Counted from the stretch's first letter, positions 1 to 6,370 are shown. The stretch is DNA of 13,986 bases from CAISIP01 sp046594635 (GCA_046594635.1 JBKJRR010000157.1:1-13986), one strand, 5' to 3'. Notes: generated by a model not told the origin, from the sequence alone. A program made the numbers and translations.

Positions 1-1
1 T

Positions 2-1480
2 GCCGGCACCACTGACAAGATCGCGTTCCGTGGTGTGTTCGACTTCGACAACCCCGGCAATGTTTACAACCCATTGCAAGGCATCGAATTTGCCGGCGGC
101 ACGGTGTGGGGAATCGCAGAGATTGTTGCGCGAACCTTGCAATCAACGGATGGCGCTGATGCCTTGAGGGGCACGTCCAGTGCCGATGTCATACGTGGTG
201 GCATAGGCCTGGACACCATCGGCGGCGGCGCTGGGGACGATGACCTGTACGGCGATGCCGGCAATGACCTTCTGAGCGGCGACGGTGGCAACGACCGGAT
301 GTGGGGCGGCACGGGTGATGATCAGTTGCGTGGCGAACTGGGCAATGACAAGTTGTACGGAGGCGAAGGGAACGATGTATTGATCGGCGATGCCTCCTAT
401 GAAGTGAACTCACCGACGCGGATCGTCAGCTTGTCAGTCGTTGCCAGGGGCAGCGCATGCCTGAACGTCTGGCCGACGATGGAAATCTGGATTGCCGGCA
501 GCCGCTTGCAGTCGTTTCAAGTGGAATCCACCGATTTCAAGACGTATACCGTCACCGCGCCGCTGGGCAAGGATACGATGTCCGTCGATATCGTGTTTAC
601 CAACGATGGCTACCGGCCGGATCTGGGGCAGGACCGCAATCTTTACCTTGATCGAGTCGAGGTCAACGGACGCTCGATCAGTGCCCGCGAAGTCGGGGCC
701 ATCATCGACTACGGTGTCAGTGGCGGCGCATTTGATGGGCTCAACACGGCCGCGGCCAATGGAATTTTGGGCAGCAACGGCGCGATCCGGGTCAGTCTGC
801 TAGGCAGTGACCTGCTCGATGGCGGCGTGGGTGGCGACAGAATGATGGGCGGTGTCGGCAACGATATCTACGTCGTCGACAACATCGCAGACGTGGTTTC
901 CGAGTTGGCGAATGCCGGTCATGACATCGTACGTTCAAGCGTCAGCTACACGCTGCCCAACCATGCGGAAGATCTCGAACTCACCGGTATTGCGAATATC
1001 GATGCGATCGGGAACGCGGCACAGAACACGCTGCGTGGCAACGGCAGCGCGAATCGACTTGACGGCGGTGCGGGTTCCGATCTGCTGCTCGGAGGAGCCG
1101 GCGGAGATACTTATGTGCTGGGCCGAGGTTATGGCAGCGACAGCGTCGATGACTACGAACTTACACCGGGAGTCGTCGATTGCGCAGTGTTTGGGGCAGA
1201 CATTGCGGCCGAGCAATTGTGGTTTCGCCGGGTCGGCAGTGACCTGGAGATCCGGGTCATCGGTACCGCTGATCAACTGAGTATCAATGGCTGGTTCAGC
1301 GGCAGCGGATACCGAATCGAGCAACTCACATCGGGTGGCGGACAGACCTTGTTGGAAAGCCAGGTTCAGAGCCTGGTCGATGCAATGGCCGCATTTGCGC
1401 CGCCGCCGATGGGGCAGATGCAACTGTCGCCGGCCTACGCGAATGCGCTGAATCCGACCATTGCCGCCAATTGGCATTGA
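2..1480 (+). CDS. RTX-family calcium-binding protein with embedded CBM60-like module (C-terminal part, 5' truncated)
   Basis: The reading frame is open to the window edge, so only the C-terminus of a presumably much larger secreted protein is seen; the GTG at 35 is unlikely to be the true start. Numbering from that GTG, glycine-rich RTX nonapeptides (GGxGxDxLx type, e.g. GGAGDDDLYG, GGTGDDQLRG, GGEGNDVLIG) fill about residues 54-119 and recur at about 258-278 and 342-360. Between the first two blocks, about 128-215, is a beta-rich domain with WPTMEIWIAG, VFTND and DRNLYLDRVEVNG. That resembles Ca-dependent xylan-binding modules (CBM60-like). Residues about 380-430 (DLEIRVIG, INGWF, YRIEQL) match the haemolysin-type calcium-binding-related domain. 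The tail AMAAFAPPP...ANWH resembles C-termini of type I-secreted RTX proteins. Known for the family: repeats fold on binding extracellular Ca2+ after export. Inferred: surface or secreted adhesin or polysaccharide-active enzyme; any catalytic domain would lie upstream of the window. No transporter genes are in view. Confidence 0.9.
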   Translation, partial: AGTTDKIAFRGVFDFDNPGNVYNPLQGIEFAGGTVWGIAEIVARTLQSTDGADALRGTSSADVIRGGIGLDTIGGGAGDDDLYGDAGNDLLSGDGGNDRMWGGTGDDQLRGELGNDKLYGGEGNDVLIGDASYEVNSPTRIVSLSVVARGSACLNVWPTMEIWIAGSRLQSFQVESTDFKTYTVTAPLGKDTMSVDIVFTNDGYRPDLGQDRNLYLDRVEVNGRSISAREVGAIIDYGVSGGAFDGLNTAAANGILGSNGAIRVSLLGSDLLDGGVGGDRMMGGVGNDIYVVDNIADVVSELANAGHDIVRSSVSYTLPNHAEDLELTGIANIDAIGNAAQNTLRGNGSANRLDGGAGSDLLLGGAGGDTYVLGRGYGSDSVDDYELTPGVVDCAVFGADIAAEQLWFRRVGSDLEIRVIGTADQLSINGWFSGSGYRIEQLTSGGGQTLLESQVQSLVDAMAAFAPPPMGQMQLSPAYANALNPTIAANWH

Positions 1481-1550
1481 TCACCTGCACTCGGAGCACG
1501 GGGCCGCTGGCCGAACTAAACTTCCCCATTACTTCCTTGCAGACAAGACC

Positions 1551-2675
1551 ATGACAACCACGACTATCGATCGCATGGACTGTTGGGCGATGCGCGCGCC
1601 AATTGCCGAGCCCGTCGCCAACGCCTTTGGTGCCATGACCAATCGGCCGGCGGTTTTCCTGCGCATTACGGCGAGCGACGGCGCTGTCGGATGGGGCGAG
1701 GTGTTCAGCAATTTCCCGCAAGTAGGTGCCGAGCACAGGGCGCGGTTGGTGGCCAGCATCTTTGCACCACTGCTCAAGGGAATCAGTGCGGCCGATCCGG
1801 ATGCAGTGCGTTTGTTGCTCGACACCCGCACCCGCCAGATGGCGATCCAGTGCGGCGAGCCAGGCCCGTTTGCCCAAATCACCGGCGCCGTGGACCAGGC
1901 CATGTGGGACATGTCTGCGCGTCGCGCAGGTGTACCGCTGTGGCGACACCTGGGTGGTTCCAATGGCAGGGTTCGGGTCTACGCGAGTGGCATCGGCCCC
2001 GATAAAGTGGTCGAAACCATGCTGGCCAAGCGGGCGCAGGGATACCGGGCGTTCAAGCTCAAGGTCGGTTTTGGCGCCGAGCGCGACGTCGCCAACCTGT
2101 CGCAGGCCCGTGCCGCATTGGGCGATGATGCAGAAATCATGTGCGACGCCAATCAGGCCTGGTCACCCCAGGTTGCCGCCGCGCGTATTGCCGAACTGTC
2201 GCCGATGCGTCCGTACTGGATTGAGGAACCCATTGGTGCCGATCAGCCGCACGAAGCGTGGGCCGAACTGGCCCGCTCCAGCCCTGTGGCGCTGGCAGCC
2301 GGCGAGAATCTGCGCGGTCAATTGGCGTTCGAGCAGGCACTGGATGCGTCCTACCTGCGCTATGTGCAACCGGATGTAGGCAAATGGGGTGGCATTGGTG
2401 GCGGATTGGCGGTTGCGCGCAGGGCAGGGTCACTGGGCATTGCCTATTGCCCGCACTGGCTGGCCGGCGGAGTTGGCCTGGCCGCTTCCATGCACGCACT
2501 GGCCGCCGCAGGTAGCGCCGATGGCTGGGCCGAGGTCGATGCCAATCCCAATCCACTGCGTGAACTGGTTTTCCCCCTGGATGTGCAGGGCGGTTGGGTG
2601 CAATTGTCGGATGCGCCCGGGCTGGGTGTCGAACCTGACCTGCAGCGCCTGGCGGAATTCGTCGTTCCCACCTGA
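1551..2675 (+). CDS. Mandelate racemase-type enolase-superfamily enzyme (racemase or acid-sugar dehydratase)
   Basis: A 374-residue protein, normal for the enolase superfamily: N-terminal capping domain (about 1-130) then a TIM barrel. All barrel residues of the mandelate racemase subgroup are visible: KxK at 169-171 (FKLKVG), metal ligands D199 (CDANQAW), E225/E226 (WIEEP) and E252 (AAGENL), and a D275/H302 pair (QPDVGKWGG, CPHWLAGG). D275 and H302 are 27 residues apart, the same spacing as Asp270-His297 in mandelate racemase. The end-of-barrel sequence EVDANPNPLRE is common in acid-sugar dehydratases. Known chemistry: Mg2+-assisted proton abstraction alpha to a carboxylate. Substrate unknown. 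ATG 1551 is chosen because the frame extends upstream only to a TTG at 1461 inside the preceding gene; no clear ribosome site is seen. It converges on the LysR gene with six bases between stops and probably belongs with the neighbouring binding protein and dehydrogenase. Galactarolactone cycloisomerase is an alternative. Confidence 0.9.
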   Translation: MTTTTIDRMDCWAMRAPIAEPVANAFGAMTNRPAVFLRITASDGAVGWGEVFSNFPQVGAEHRARLVASIFAPLLKGISAADPDAVRLLLDTRTRQMAIQCGEPGPFAQITGAVDQAMWDMSARRAGVPLWRHLGGSNGRVRVYASGIGPDKVVETMLAKRAQGYRAFKLKVGFGAERDVANLSQARAALGDDAEIMCDANQAWSPQVAAARIAELSPMRPYWIEEPIGADQPHEAWAELARSSPVALAAGENLRGQLAFEQALDASYLRYVQPDVGKWGGIGGGLAVARRAGSLGIAYCPHWLAGGVGLAASMHALAAAGSADGWAEVDANPNPLRELVFPLDVQGGWVQLSDAPGLGVEPDLQRLAEFVVPT

Positions 2676-2686
2676 TCAGCCTCAGG
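2671..2686. repeat. Small inverted repeat joining two convergent stop codons
   Basis: CCTGA (2671-2675) and TCAGG (2682-2686) are perfect complements around a six-base spacer. The stop of the enolase-family gene (TGA, 2673-2675) and that of the LysR gene (TCA on this strand, 2682-2684) fall inside the arms. With a 5-bp stem and no T tract it is at best a weak transcription barrier, and may be chance. Confidence 0.25.
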
Positions 2687-3641
2687 ACGCCATGCGTGTA
2701 GCCTGGGCCACCTGGCGCAATGTTTTGACCATCAGATGGGCGGCCGGTGAGAGTTCGGCATCGCGCCGGGTGACGATTCCGTAGGATTCCGTGCGGGCAC
2801 GTATTTGCAGCGCCAGCCTGTGGCCCAGACCATGCTGGATGCAGAAATCCATGTTTTCGGCCGTCAGCAAGGCCACCGGATGGTCGGCTTGCTGCAGCAG
2901 CAGGATGGTCACGAAAATCGAGGATGTCTCGGTGGTGTATTCCGGCAAAGCCAGTCCTGCCTCTTGGAACTCGCGCTCCAGCAGTGTGCGCAGTGGCATC
3001 AGGCTGGGATACAGGATCCAGTTCAATCCAGCCAGTTGGGCGAGCGTGATCGACTTTTCTCGGGCCAGGGGATGGTTGGGCCCGACCGCAACGGCCACGC
3101 GCTCGTCGCACAGAAGCTCATAGGTATATCGCTCAGGTTCTGGTGCCACCGTGGTCCGGCAGATCGCGAGGTCAAGGCGCCCGTCATCCAGCGAGGCCAG
3201 CAGCCCGGCGCTGGTGTCTTCCCGTACATTGACGGACAAGGCGGGCTGTAACTTGCGCAATTGCGTGAGCGCCGGGATGACAACCGCCGGGAAGGCGCCA
3301 CCGATGGCACCCACGCGCAGCCGACCGCCTTTCCCGGTCAAAACCCCGGTGAACTCCTCGCGCAGATGACCCAGGTCGGAGTGCAACAAACGGGCATAAC
3401 GCAGCACACAGCGCCCAAGTTCGTTCGCTTGTGCACCCCGATTGGAGCGGTCGAACAGCCGGGCGCCAAACGTCGTCTCGATCTCATGCAGCATCTTGGT
3501 CGCGCCCGGTTGGGTCATGGCCAGGTGCTCGGCCACCCGGTGCAAGGAACCCCCCTCGTCCAGTGCAATGAGAAAACTGAGTTGTTTGAACCGCAGCCGG
3601 GAACTGATGGACTGCAAGCTGGGTGTTTTGTCTATAAGCAT
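2682..3641 (-). CDS. LysR-type transcriptional regulator
   Basis: A 319-residue protein with the standard LysR layout. The N-terminal winged helix-turn-helix spans about residues 16-75, with the diagnostic run GSLHRVAEHL...TQPGATKMLHEIE...GARLFDRS (31-66). A linker helix follows, then a two-lobed periplasmic-binding-like effector domain from about 105 (RLRVGAIGG, LDLAICRT, PLAREKSITLAQLAG). The helix-turn-helix carries Gly-Ala-Thr where many LysR proteins have Ser-Ala-Ser, as in some regulators of sugar- and aromatic-acid genes. It is divergent from the Bug binding protein, a classical LysR arrangement in which the regulator controls the facing promoter and often itself. Start at 3641: upstream on the minus strand is TTGAGATAACCA, only a weak ribosome-binding site. 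Effector inferred to be the substrate, or an intermediate, of the adjacent catabolic genes. Confidence 0.93.
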   Translation of the reverse strand: MLIDKTPSLQSISSRLRFKQLSFLIALDEGGSLHRVAEHLAMTQPGATKMLHEIETTFGARLFDRSNRGAQANELGRCVLRYARLLHSDLGHLREEFTGVLTGKGGRLRVGAIGGAFPAVVIPALTQLRKLQPALSVNVREDTSAGLLASLDDGRLDLAICRTTVAPEPERYTYELLCDERVAVAVGPNHPLAREKSITLAQLAGLNWILYPSLMPLRTLLEREFQEAGLALPEYTTETSSIFVTILLLQQADHPVALLTAENMDFCIQHGLGHRLALQIRARTESYGIVTRRDAELSPAAHLMVKTLRQVAQATRMAS

Positions 3642-3648
3642 TGGTTAT
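3634..3648. promoter_or_regulatory. Candidate LysR box (ATAA-N7-TTAT) over the regulator's start codon
   Basis: ATAAGCATTGGTTAT is an interrupted palindrome satisfying the T-N11-A rule for LysR-type sites (T3635, A3647). It covers the CAT (3639-3641) that is the regulator's start codon in reverse complement. A regulator bound here could repress its own expression. The motif is short and could occur by chance in an AT-rich region. Confidence 0.35.
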
Positions 3649-3772
3649 CTCAAGATGGCATTTTTTCATTATGCAGATGGCCGAGCCGATTCCCATAATC
3701 ACAAAAGACATTGGCGACAAGTGGCTGCAATGTGACCGAAATTTGACTTGACTTGAGGCAGACAGAAATTCC
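3642..3772. promoter_or_regulatory. Divergent regulatory region between LysR gene and Bug binding-protein gene
   Basis: These 131 bp separate two divergent starts and are clearly AT-richer than the flanking genes, notably a T6 run from 3661. CATAAT, one mismatch from the sigma-70 -10 box, occurs on the plus strand at 3694-3699 and, in reverse complement, on the minus strand at 3669-3674, but neither has a convincing -35 at 16-18 bp. Three tandem pentamers TTGAC-TTGAC-TTGAG lie at 3743-3757. Inverted repeats at 3634-3648 and 3708-3733 are listed separately. Promoter activity in both directions is inferred from the gene arrangement. Confidence 0.6.
3708..3733. promoter_or_regulatory. Candidate operator: inverted repeat ACATTG-N14-CAATGT
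   Basis: Perfect 6-bp arms at 3708-3713 and 3728-3733 with centres 20 bp apart, about two helical turns, so both half-sites face the same side of DNA. The right arm ends 39 bp before the binding-protein ATG, a position compatible with activation or repression of that promoter. Assignment to the adjacent LysR protein is inference. Confidence 0.4.
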
Positions 3773-4792
3773 ATGAAGTTATCAATACTGAATTCGTTCT
3801 CGTTGTCGACAGCGACCAGGCGCCGCCACTGGCTGGCAACTACCGGCTGTGTTCTGGCAAGTGTTGCCCTGATCTGGCCCTTGGCTGCCAAGGCCGCGTA
3901 TCCAGATAAACCCATCAAGCTCGTCGTTCCGTTTCCGCCCGGCGGCGCAGTCGACTTTTACGCACGGGTAGTGCAGCCGGCCTTGAGCGAGGTGCTGGGT
4001 CAGCCGGTCGTGATCGAGAACAAGGCCGGTGCCAGCGGCATGGTCGGGGCGGCTCTTGTGGCGCAGGCGCCTGCGGACGGTTATACCCTGCTCATTGGCA
4101 ATATCGCCTCGTTGGCCATCAACGTGGGCATCTACGCCAAGATGCCCTATGACCCACGCAAGGACCTGACACATATCGTGCGGACAGTTGACGTGAACTA
4201 CGTGATGGCCGTCCATCCGTCGGTGCCGGCCAAGACAGTGGCCGAGTTCATCGCCTATGCCAAGACTGCTGGAGGAAAGGTGTCCTACGGCACCGCGGGC
4301 AACGGCAGCTTGCCGCATCTGGGTACCGAATTGTTCAAGTCCATGACCGGTACCCAGTTGATCCACGTGCCTTACAAGGGGGGAGGCCCGCTCGTCACCG
4401 ATCTGCTGGGCGGTCAGATTCAGGTGGCCATTGCCGATCAGGCCAACCTGATGCCACATGTGTTGTCCGGCAAGTTGCGCGCGCTGGCCGTGGCCACAGC
4501 CAAACGCTCATCCAATGCACCGGATATTCCCACGATTGCCGAGACCCTGCCGGGCTTCGAGGCGACAGCGTGGCAAGGTCTGGCGGCGCCCGCCGGGCTG
4601 GCACCGGACGTCACGAAGAAGATCAACGACGCCGTCAACAAGGTCATGGCCATGCCTGCCGTACGCGAAAAGCTGATTGCGGCCGGTCTGGCGCCTGTGG
4701 GGGGTACGCCGGAGCAGTTCAGCCGCTTCATCGACAGTGAAATCATCAAGTGGGCCAAGGTCGCAAAGGACGTCGGTGCGACGGCGGACTGA
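3773..4792 (+). CDS. Bug/TctC-family periplasmic solute-binding protein
   Basis: A 339-residue exported protein, usual length for the Bug (TctC) family of the tripartite tricarboxylate transporters. The N-terminus has a basic stretch (TRRRHW, 15-20), a hydrophobic core (about 21-38) and a signal peptidase I-like site AKA/AYPDKPI after residue 41; RRHWLA is faintly Tat-like. Family signatures follow: PDKPIKLVVPFPPGGAVDFYAR, a VIENKAGASGMVGA loop, ADGYTLLIGN, VSYGTAGNGSLPHLGTELF, HVPYKGGGPLVTDLLGGQI and LRALAVATAKRS. Known role: capture of a small carboxylate in the periplasm and handover to TctA/TctB. No tctA or tctB is present here, so it is an orphan, as is common in Burkholderiales. It faces the LysR gene and is followed by the dehydrogenase, suggesting it captures or senses the substrate of this island. 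No good Shine-Dalgarno is seen; GAGG lies about 14 bases upstream. Confidence 0.94.
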   Translation: MKLSILNSFSLSTATRRRHWLATTGCVLASVALIWPLAAKAAYPDKPIKLVVPFPPGGAVDFYARVVQPALSEVLGQPVVIENKAGASGMVGAALVAQAPADGYTLLIGNIASLAINVGIYAKMPYDPRKDLTHIVRTVDVNYVMAVHPSVPAKTVAEFIAYAKTAGGKVSYGTAGNGSLPHLGTELFKSMTGTQLIHVPYKGGGPLVTDLLGGQIQVAIADQANLMPHVLSGKLRALAVATAKRSSNAPDIPTIAETLPGFEATAWQGLAAPAGLAPDVTKKINDAVNKVMAMPAVREKLIAAGLAPVGGTPEQFSRFIDSEIIKWAKVAKDVGATAD

Positions 4793-4798
4793 ATGCCG

Positions 4799-4816
4799 GT
4801 CAGCCGATGTGCTGAC
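4799..4816 (+). repeat. Hairpin GTCAGC-N6-GCTGAC downstream of the binding-protein gene
   Basis: Perfect 6-bp arms, 4799-4804 and 4811-4816, start seven bases after the binding-protein stop codon. No T tract follows, so it is not a canonical terminator. It may protect the 3' end of the upstream message, attenuate read-through, or bind a regulator. It is the first of two hairpins in this 70-80 bp gap. Confidence 0.35.
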
Positions 4817-4830
4817 GTCACATTTGCGGC

Positions 4831-4845
4831 AGCGATTGCATCGCT
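4831..4845 (+). terminator. Weak terminator-like hairpin AGCGAT-TGC-ATCGCT
   Basis: Perfect 6-bp stem (4831-4836 with 4840-4845) and 3-base loop, followed by TGTTG rather than a real U tract. It lies between the binding-protein gene and the dehydrogenase gene and could lower expression of the latter relative to an abundant binding protein. Incomplete terminator; function is inference. Confidence 0.3.
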
Positions 4846-4873
4846 TGTTGAACCATCCTGAATGGAAAGTCAC

Positions 4874-5626
4874 ATGAGTCTGGTCAGTTTGAAGGGCCGC
4901 AACGCCGTCATCACAGGTGGCGCACAGGGCATCGGCTTCGCGATTGCGCAGCGCGTGCAGGATGAAGGGGGTCAGGTCTGCCTGTGGGATGTGGACCAGC
5001 AGGCCCTGGCGTCGGCGGCGGCGCAATTGGGCGCGGGGACGTCGGTGCGGACATGTCTGGTTGACGTGACATCGCTGGAGCAGGTACAGGCAGCCACTGC
5101 AAGCACTGAAAGCGGCATGGGATCCATCGACATCCTGGTCCATAGCGCCGGTATCGCCGGAATGAATGCCCCTTTGGTGAGTTACCCGCCGGCTGAATGG
5201 CGCAAGGTCATGGACATCAACCTGCTGGGTACCTTCCATGTCAACCAGGCGGTGGTCAGGGGGATGATCGCGCGCAACTATGGCCGAATCGTGAATATCG
5301 CATCCATTGCTGGAAAAGAGGGAAATCCTAACGCCGCCGCATACAGTGCATCCAAGGCGGGTGTGATTGCCTTGACCAAGAGCCTGGGCAAGGAGACAGC
5401 CAAAAACAATATTGCCGTGAATGCGATCACGCCGGCAGCGGCCAAGACCAAGATCTTCGACCAGATGCAGCCTGCGCATATCGAATACATGTTGTCACGT
5501 ATCCCTCGGGGCCGATTCGTCGAGGTGCAGGAAATTGCCGCGATGGTGGCCTGGCTGGTCTCGCAAGAGAACTCCTTCACCACGGGTGCCGTGTTCGACC
5601 TTTCCGGAGGCCGAGCAACTTATTGA
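4874..5626 (+). CDS. Short-chain dehydrogenase/reductase (SDR), probable NAD(P)-dependent sugar-acid or hydroxy-acid oxidoreductase
   Basis: A 250-residue classical SDR, normal length. Rossmann glycine motif TGGAQGIG at 14-21; acidic D39 at the end of beta-2 (CLWDVD), which favours NAD over NADP; HSAG at 90-93 in place of NNAG; catalytic Asn115, Ser144, Tyr157 and Lys161 (YSASK). After the active site PAAAKT replaces the more usual PGxxxT, and the C-terminus is FDLSGGRATY. The run NIASIAGKEGNPNAAAYSASK resembles dehydrogenases of 2-keto-3-deoxy acid-sugar pathways (my recollection, not a search), which would fit a partner of the nearby mandelate racemase-type enzyme. Another in-frame ATG at 4862 would add four residues; ATG 4874 is preferred because GGAAAG (4864-4869) lies just upstream, although only four bases away. 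Same strand as the Bug gene, so probably co-transcribed unless the intergenic hairpins stop it. Confidence 0.92.
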   Translation: MSLVSLKGRNAVITGGAQGIGFAIAQRVQDEGGQVCLWDVDQQALASAAAQLGAGTSVRTCLVDVTSLEQVQAATASTESGMGSIDILVHSAGIAGMNAPLVSYPPAEWRKVMDINLLGTFHVNQAVVRGMIARNYGRIVNIASIAGKEGNPNAAAYSASKAGVIALTKSLGKETAKNNIAVNAITPAAAKTKIFDQMQPAHIEYMLSRIPRGRFVEVQEIAAMVAWLVSQENSFTTGAVFDLSGGRATY

Positions 5627-5643
5627 GCGAGTGCCGCGACGTC

Positions 5644-5658
5644 GCCGCTCAGAGCGGC
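5644..5658. terminator. Hairpin between convergent SDR and ParA-like genes
   Basis: GCCGCT (5644-5649), CAG spacer, AGCGGC (5653-5658): a GC-rich perfect 6-bp stem. It begins 17 bases after the SDR stop and overlaps the last codons and stop of the minus-strand ParA-like gene. No T tract follows on either strand, so at most an imperfect bidirectional terminator. Confidence 0.35.
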
Positions 5659-6356
5659 AGACCGTCAAGCATCTCGTAGCTGTTGCGCAACCAGGTCTTC
5701 ACGCGCTGGCGTTCGAGCATGCCCAGGGCGTTTTCATCTTGCACTCGGTTGTTCATGGCGGCCCAGAAACTGGCGTTCTGGCGGTCGATCTTGCGCATGC
5801 TCGCTTCGTGCAGCGGCCCAAGTGTCACCACCCTGGCTCCCATGGCCAGAGCCTTTTTCAGCGCCGCCGATTCCTCCAGATCGATAAAATTGCTACCCCG
5901 GCCGAGGTTCTTGACCACGATGTAATTCGGCCCCGGACCGTAGGTGTTGATCAGCCGGTCGAGCAGATCAACCGAATCCTTGCCGGCGTCGGAAATATGC
6001 CAGAAGTTGACAGTCACGCCCATTTCGCCAAGCAATGGCAGCAGGTCGGAGTCCTTGATCCAGCGCGCCAATGGCGCTGCGGTCTGCGCGGCCAGATCGA
6101 CGATGACGTTGCCTTGCTGGCCCGTGGCCGGTACTTCCTCGAAACTGCTGGCTACCTGGTCCAGGCCTTCATAACGATCGACGATCACTGGCGAAGCATA
6201 GTCGGCGTAAAACCGCGTGAACGAAGTGTGGGAGCGGTCGGTGTCGAAGCCGGTGAAAGGGCGACCACGATCGATGAAGTACTGGGCCAGCAAGCGTGAC
6301 ACCACAGACTTGCCGACACCACCTTTTTCACCACCGATGAAATTGAGTGAGGCCAT
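5649..6356 (-). CDS. Orphan ParA/MinD-like deviant Walker ATPase
   Basis: A 235-residue soluble P-loop protein. The deviant Walker A motif GGEKGGVGKS (8-17) with signature Lys11 and Lys16 places it in the ParA/MinD/CobQ-like SIMIBI group. Walker A' is FDTD (37-40) and Walker B VIVDLAAQ (84-91); VVKNLGRGSNF (147-157) occupies the usual base-recognition region. Known for the group: ATP-driven dimer switching used to position DNA, plasmids or protein assemblies. There is no helix-turn-helix, no MinD-like amphipathic C-terminal helix that I can see, and no ParB, MinE or relaxase partner next door, so it is unlikely to be a replicon partition gene. It follows argA by 92 bp on the same strand, but a good Shine-Dalgarno (AAAGGA, 8 bases before ATG) suggests independent translation. 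Similar proteins are sometimes labelled mobilization protein; its actual cargo is unknown. Confidence 0.88.
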   Translation of the reverse strand: MASLNFIGGEKGGVGKSVVSRLLAQYFIDRGRPFTGFDTDRSHTSFTRFYADYASPVIVDRYEGLDQVASSFEEVPATGQQGNVIVDLAAQTAAPLARWIKDSDLLPLLGEMGVTVNFWHISDAGKDSVDLLDRLINTYGPGPNYIVVKNLGRGSNFIDLEESAALKKALAMGARVVTLGPLHEASMRKIDRQNASFWAAMNNRVQDENALGMLERQRVKTWLRNSYEMLDGLPL

Positions 6357-6364
6357 GGTCAGGT

Positions 6365-6370
6365 TCCTTT
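6365..6370 (-). promoter_or_regulatory. Shine-Dalgarno of the ParA-like gene
   Basis: AAAGGA on the minus strand, separated by eight bases from the ATG whose first base is 6356. It is the best ribosome-binding site in the window and fixes the start immediately before MASLNFIGG. Confidence 0.75.

Noticed and set aside
35..312. Repetitive glycine/aspartate-coding stretch considered as a DNA tandem repeat or CRISPR-like array
   Set aside because: The periodicity is the 9-residue RTX protein repeat with diverged DNA; there are no identical repeats with unique spacers.
1461..1550. A TTG start at 1461 for the enolase-family protein
   Set aside because: It would overlap the RTX gene and add about 30 residues unlike the family's N-terminus; ATG 1551 gives a normal-length protein.
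2137..3111. A 324-codon minus-strand open frame across the enolase-family and LysR genes
   Set aside because: Out-of-frame shadow with no motifs; it would overlap most of two clearly coding frames.
4508..5479. A 323-codon minus-strand open frame opposite the Bug and SDR genes
   Set aside because: Antisense shadow: rich in Arg, His and Cys, no family resemblance, and covers two well-supported genes.
5421..6299. A 292-codon plus-strand open frame across the SDR and ParA-like genes
   Set aside because: It overlaps two genes with intact family motifs, its translation is Arg/Gln/Val-rich with no recognisable domain, and it is a typical high-GC shadow frame.
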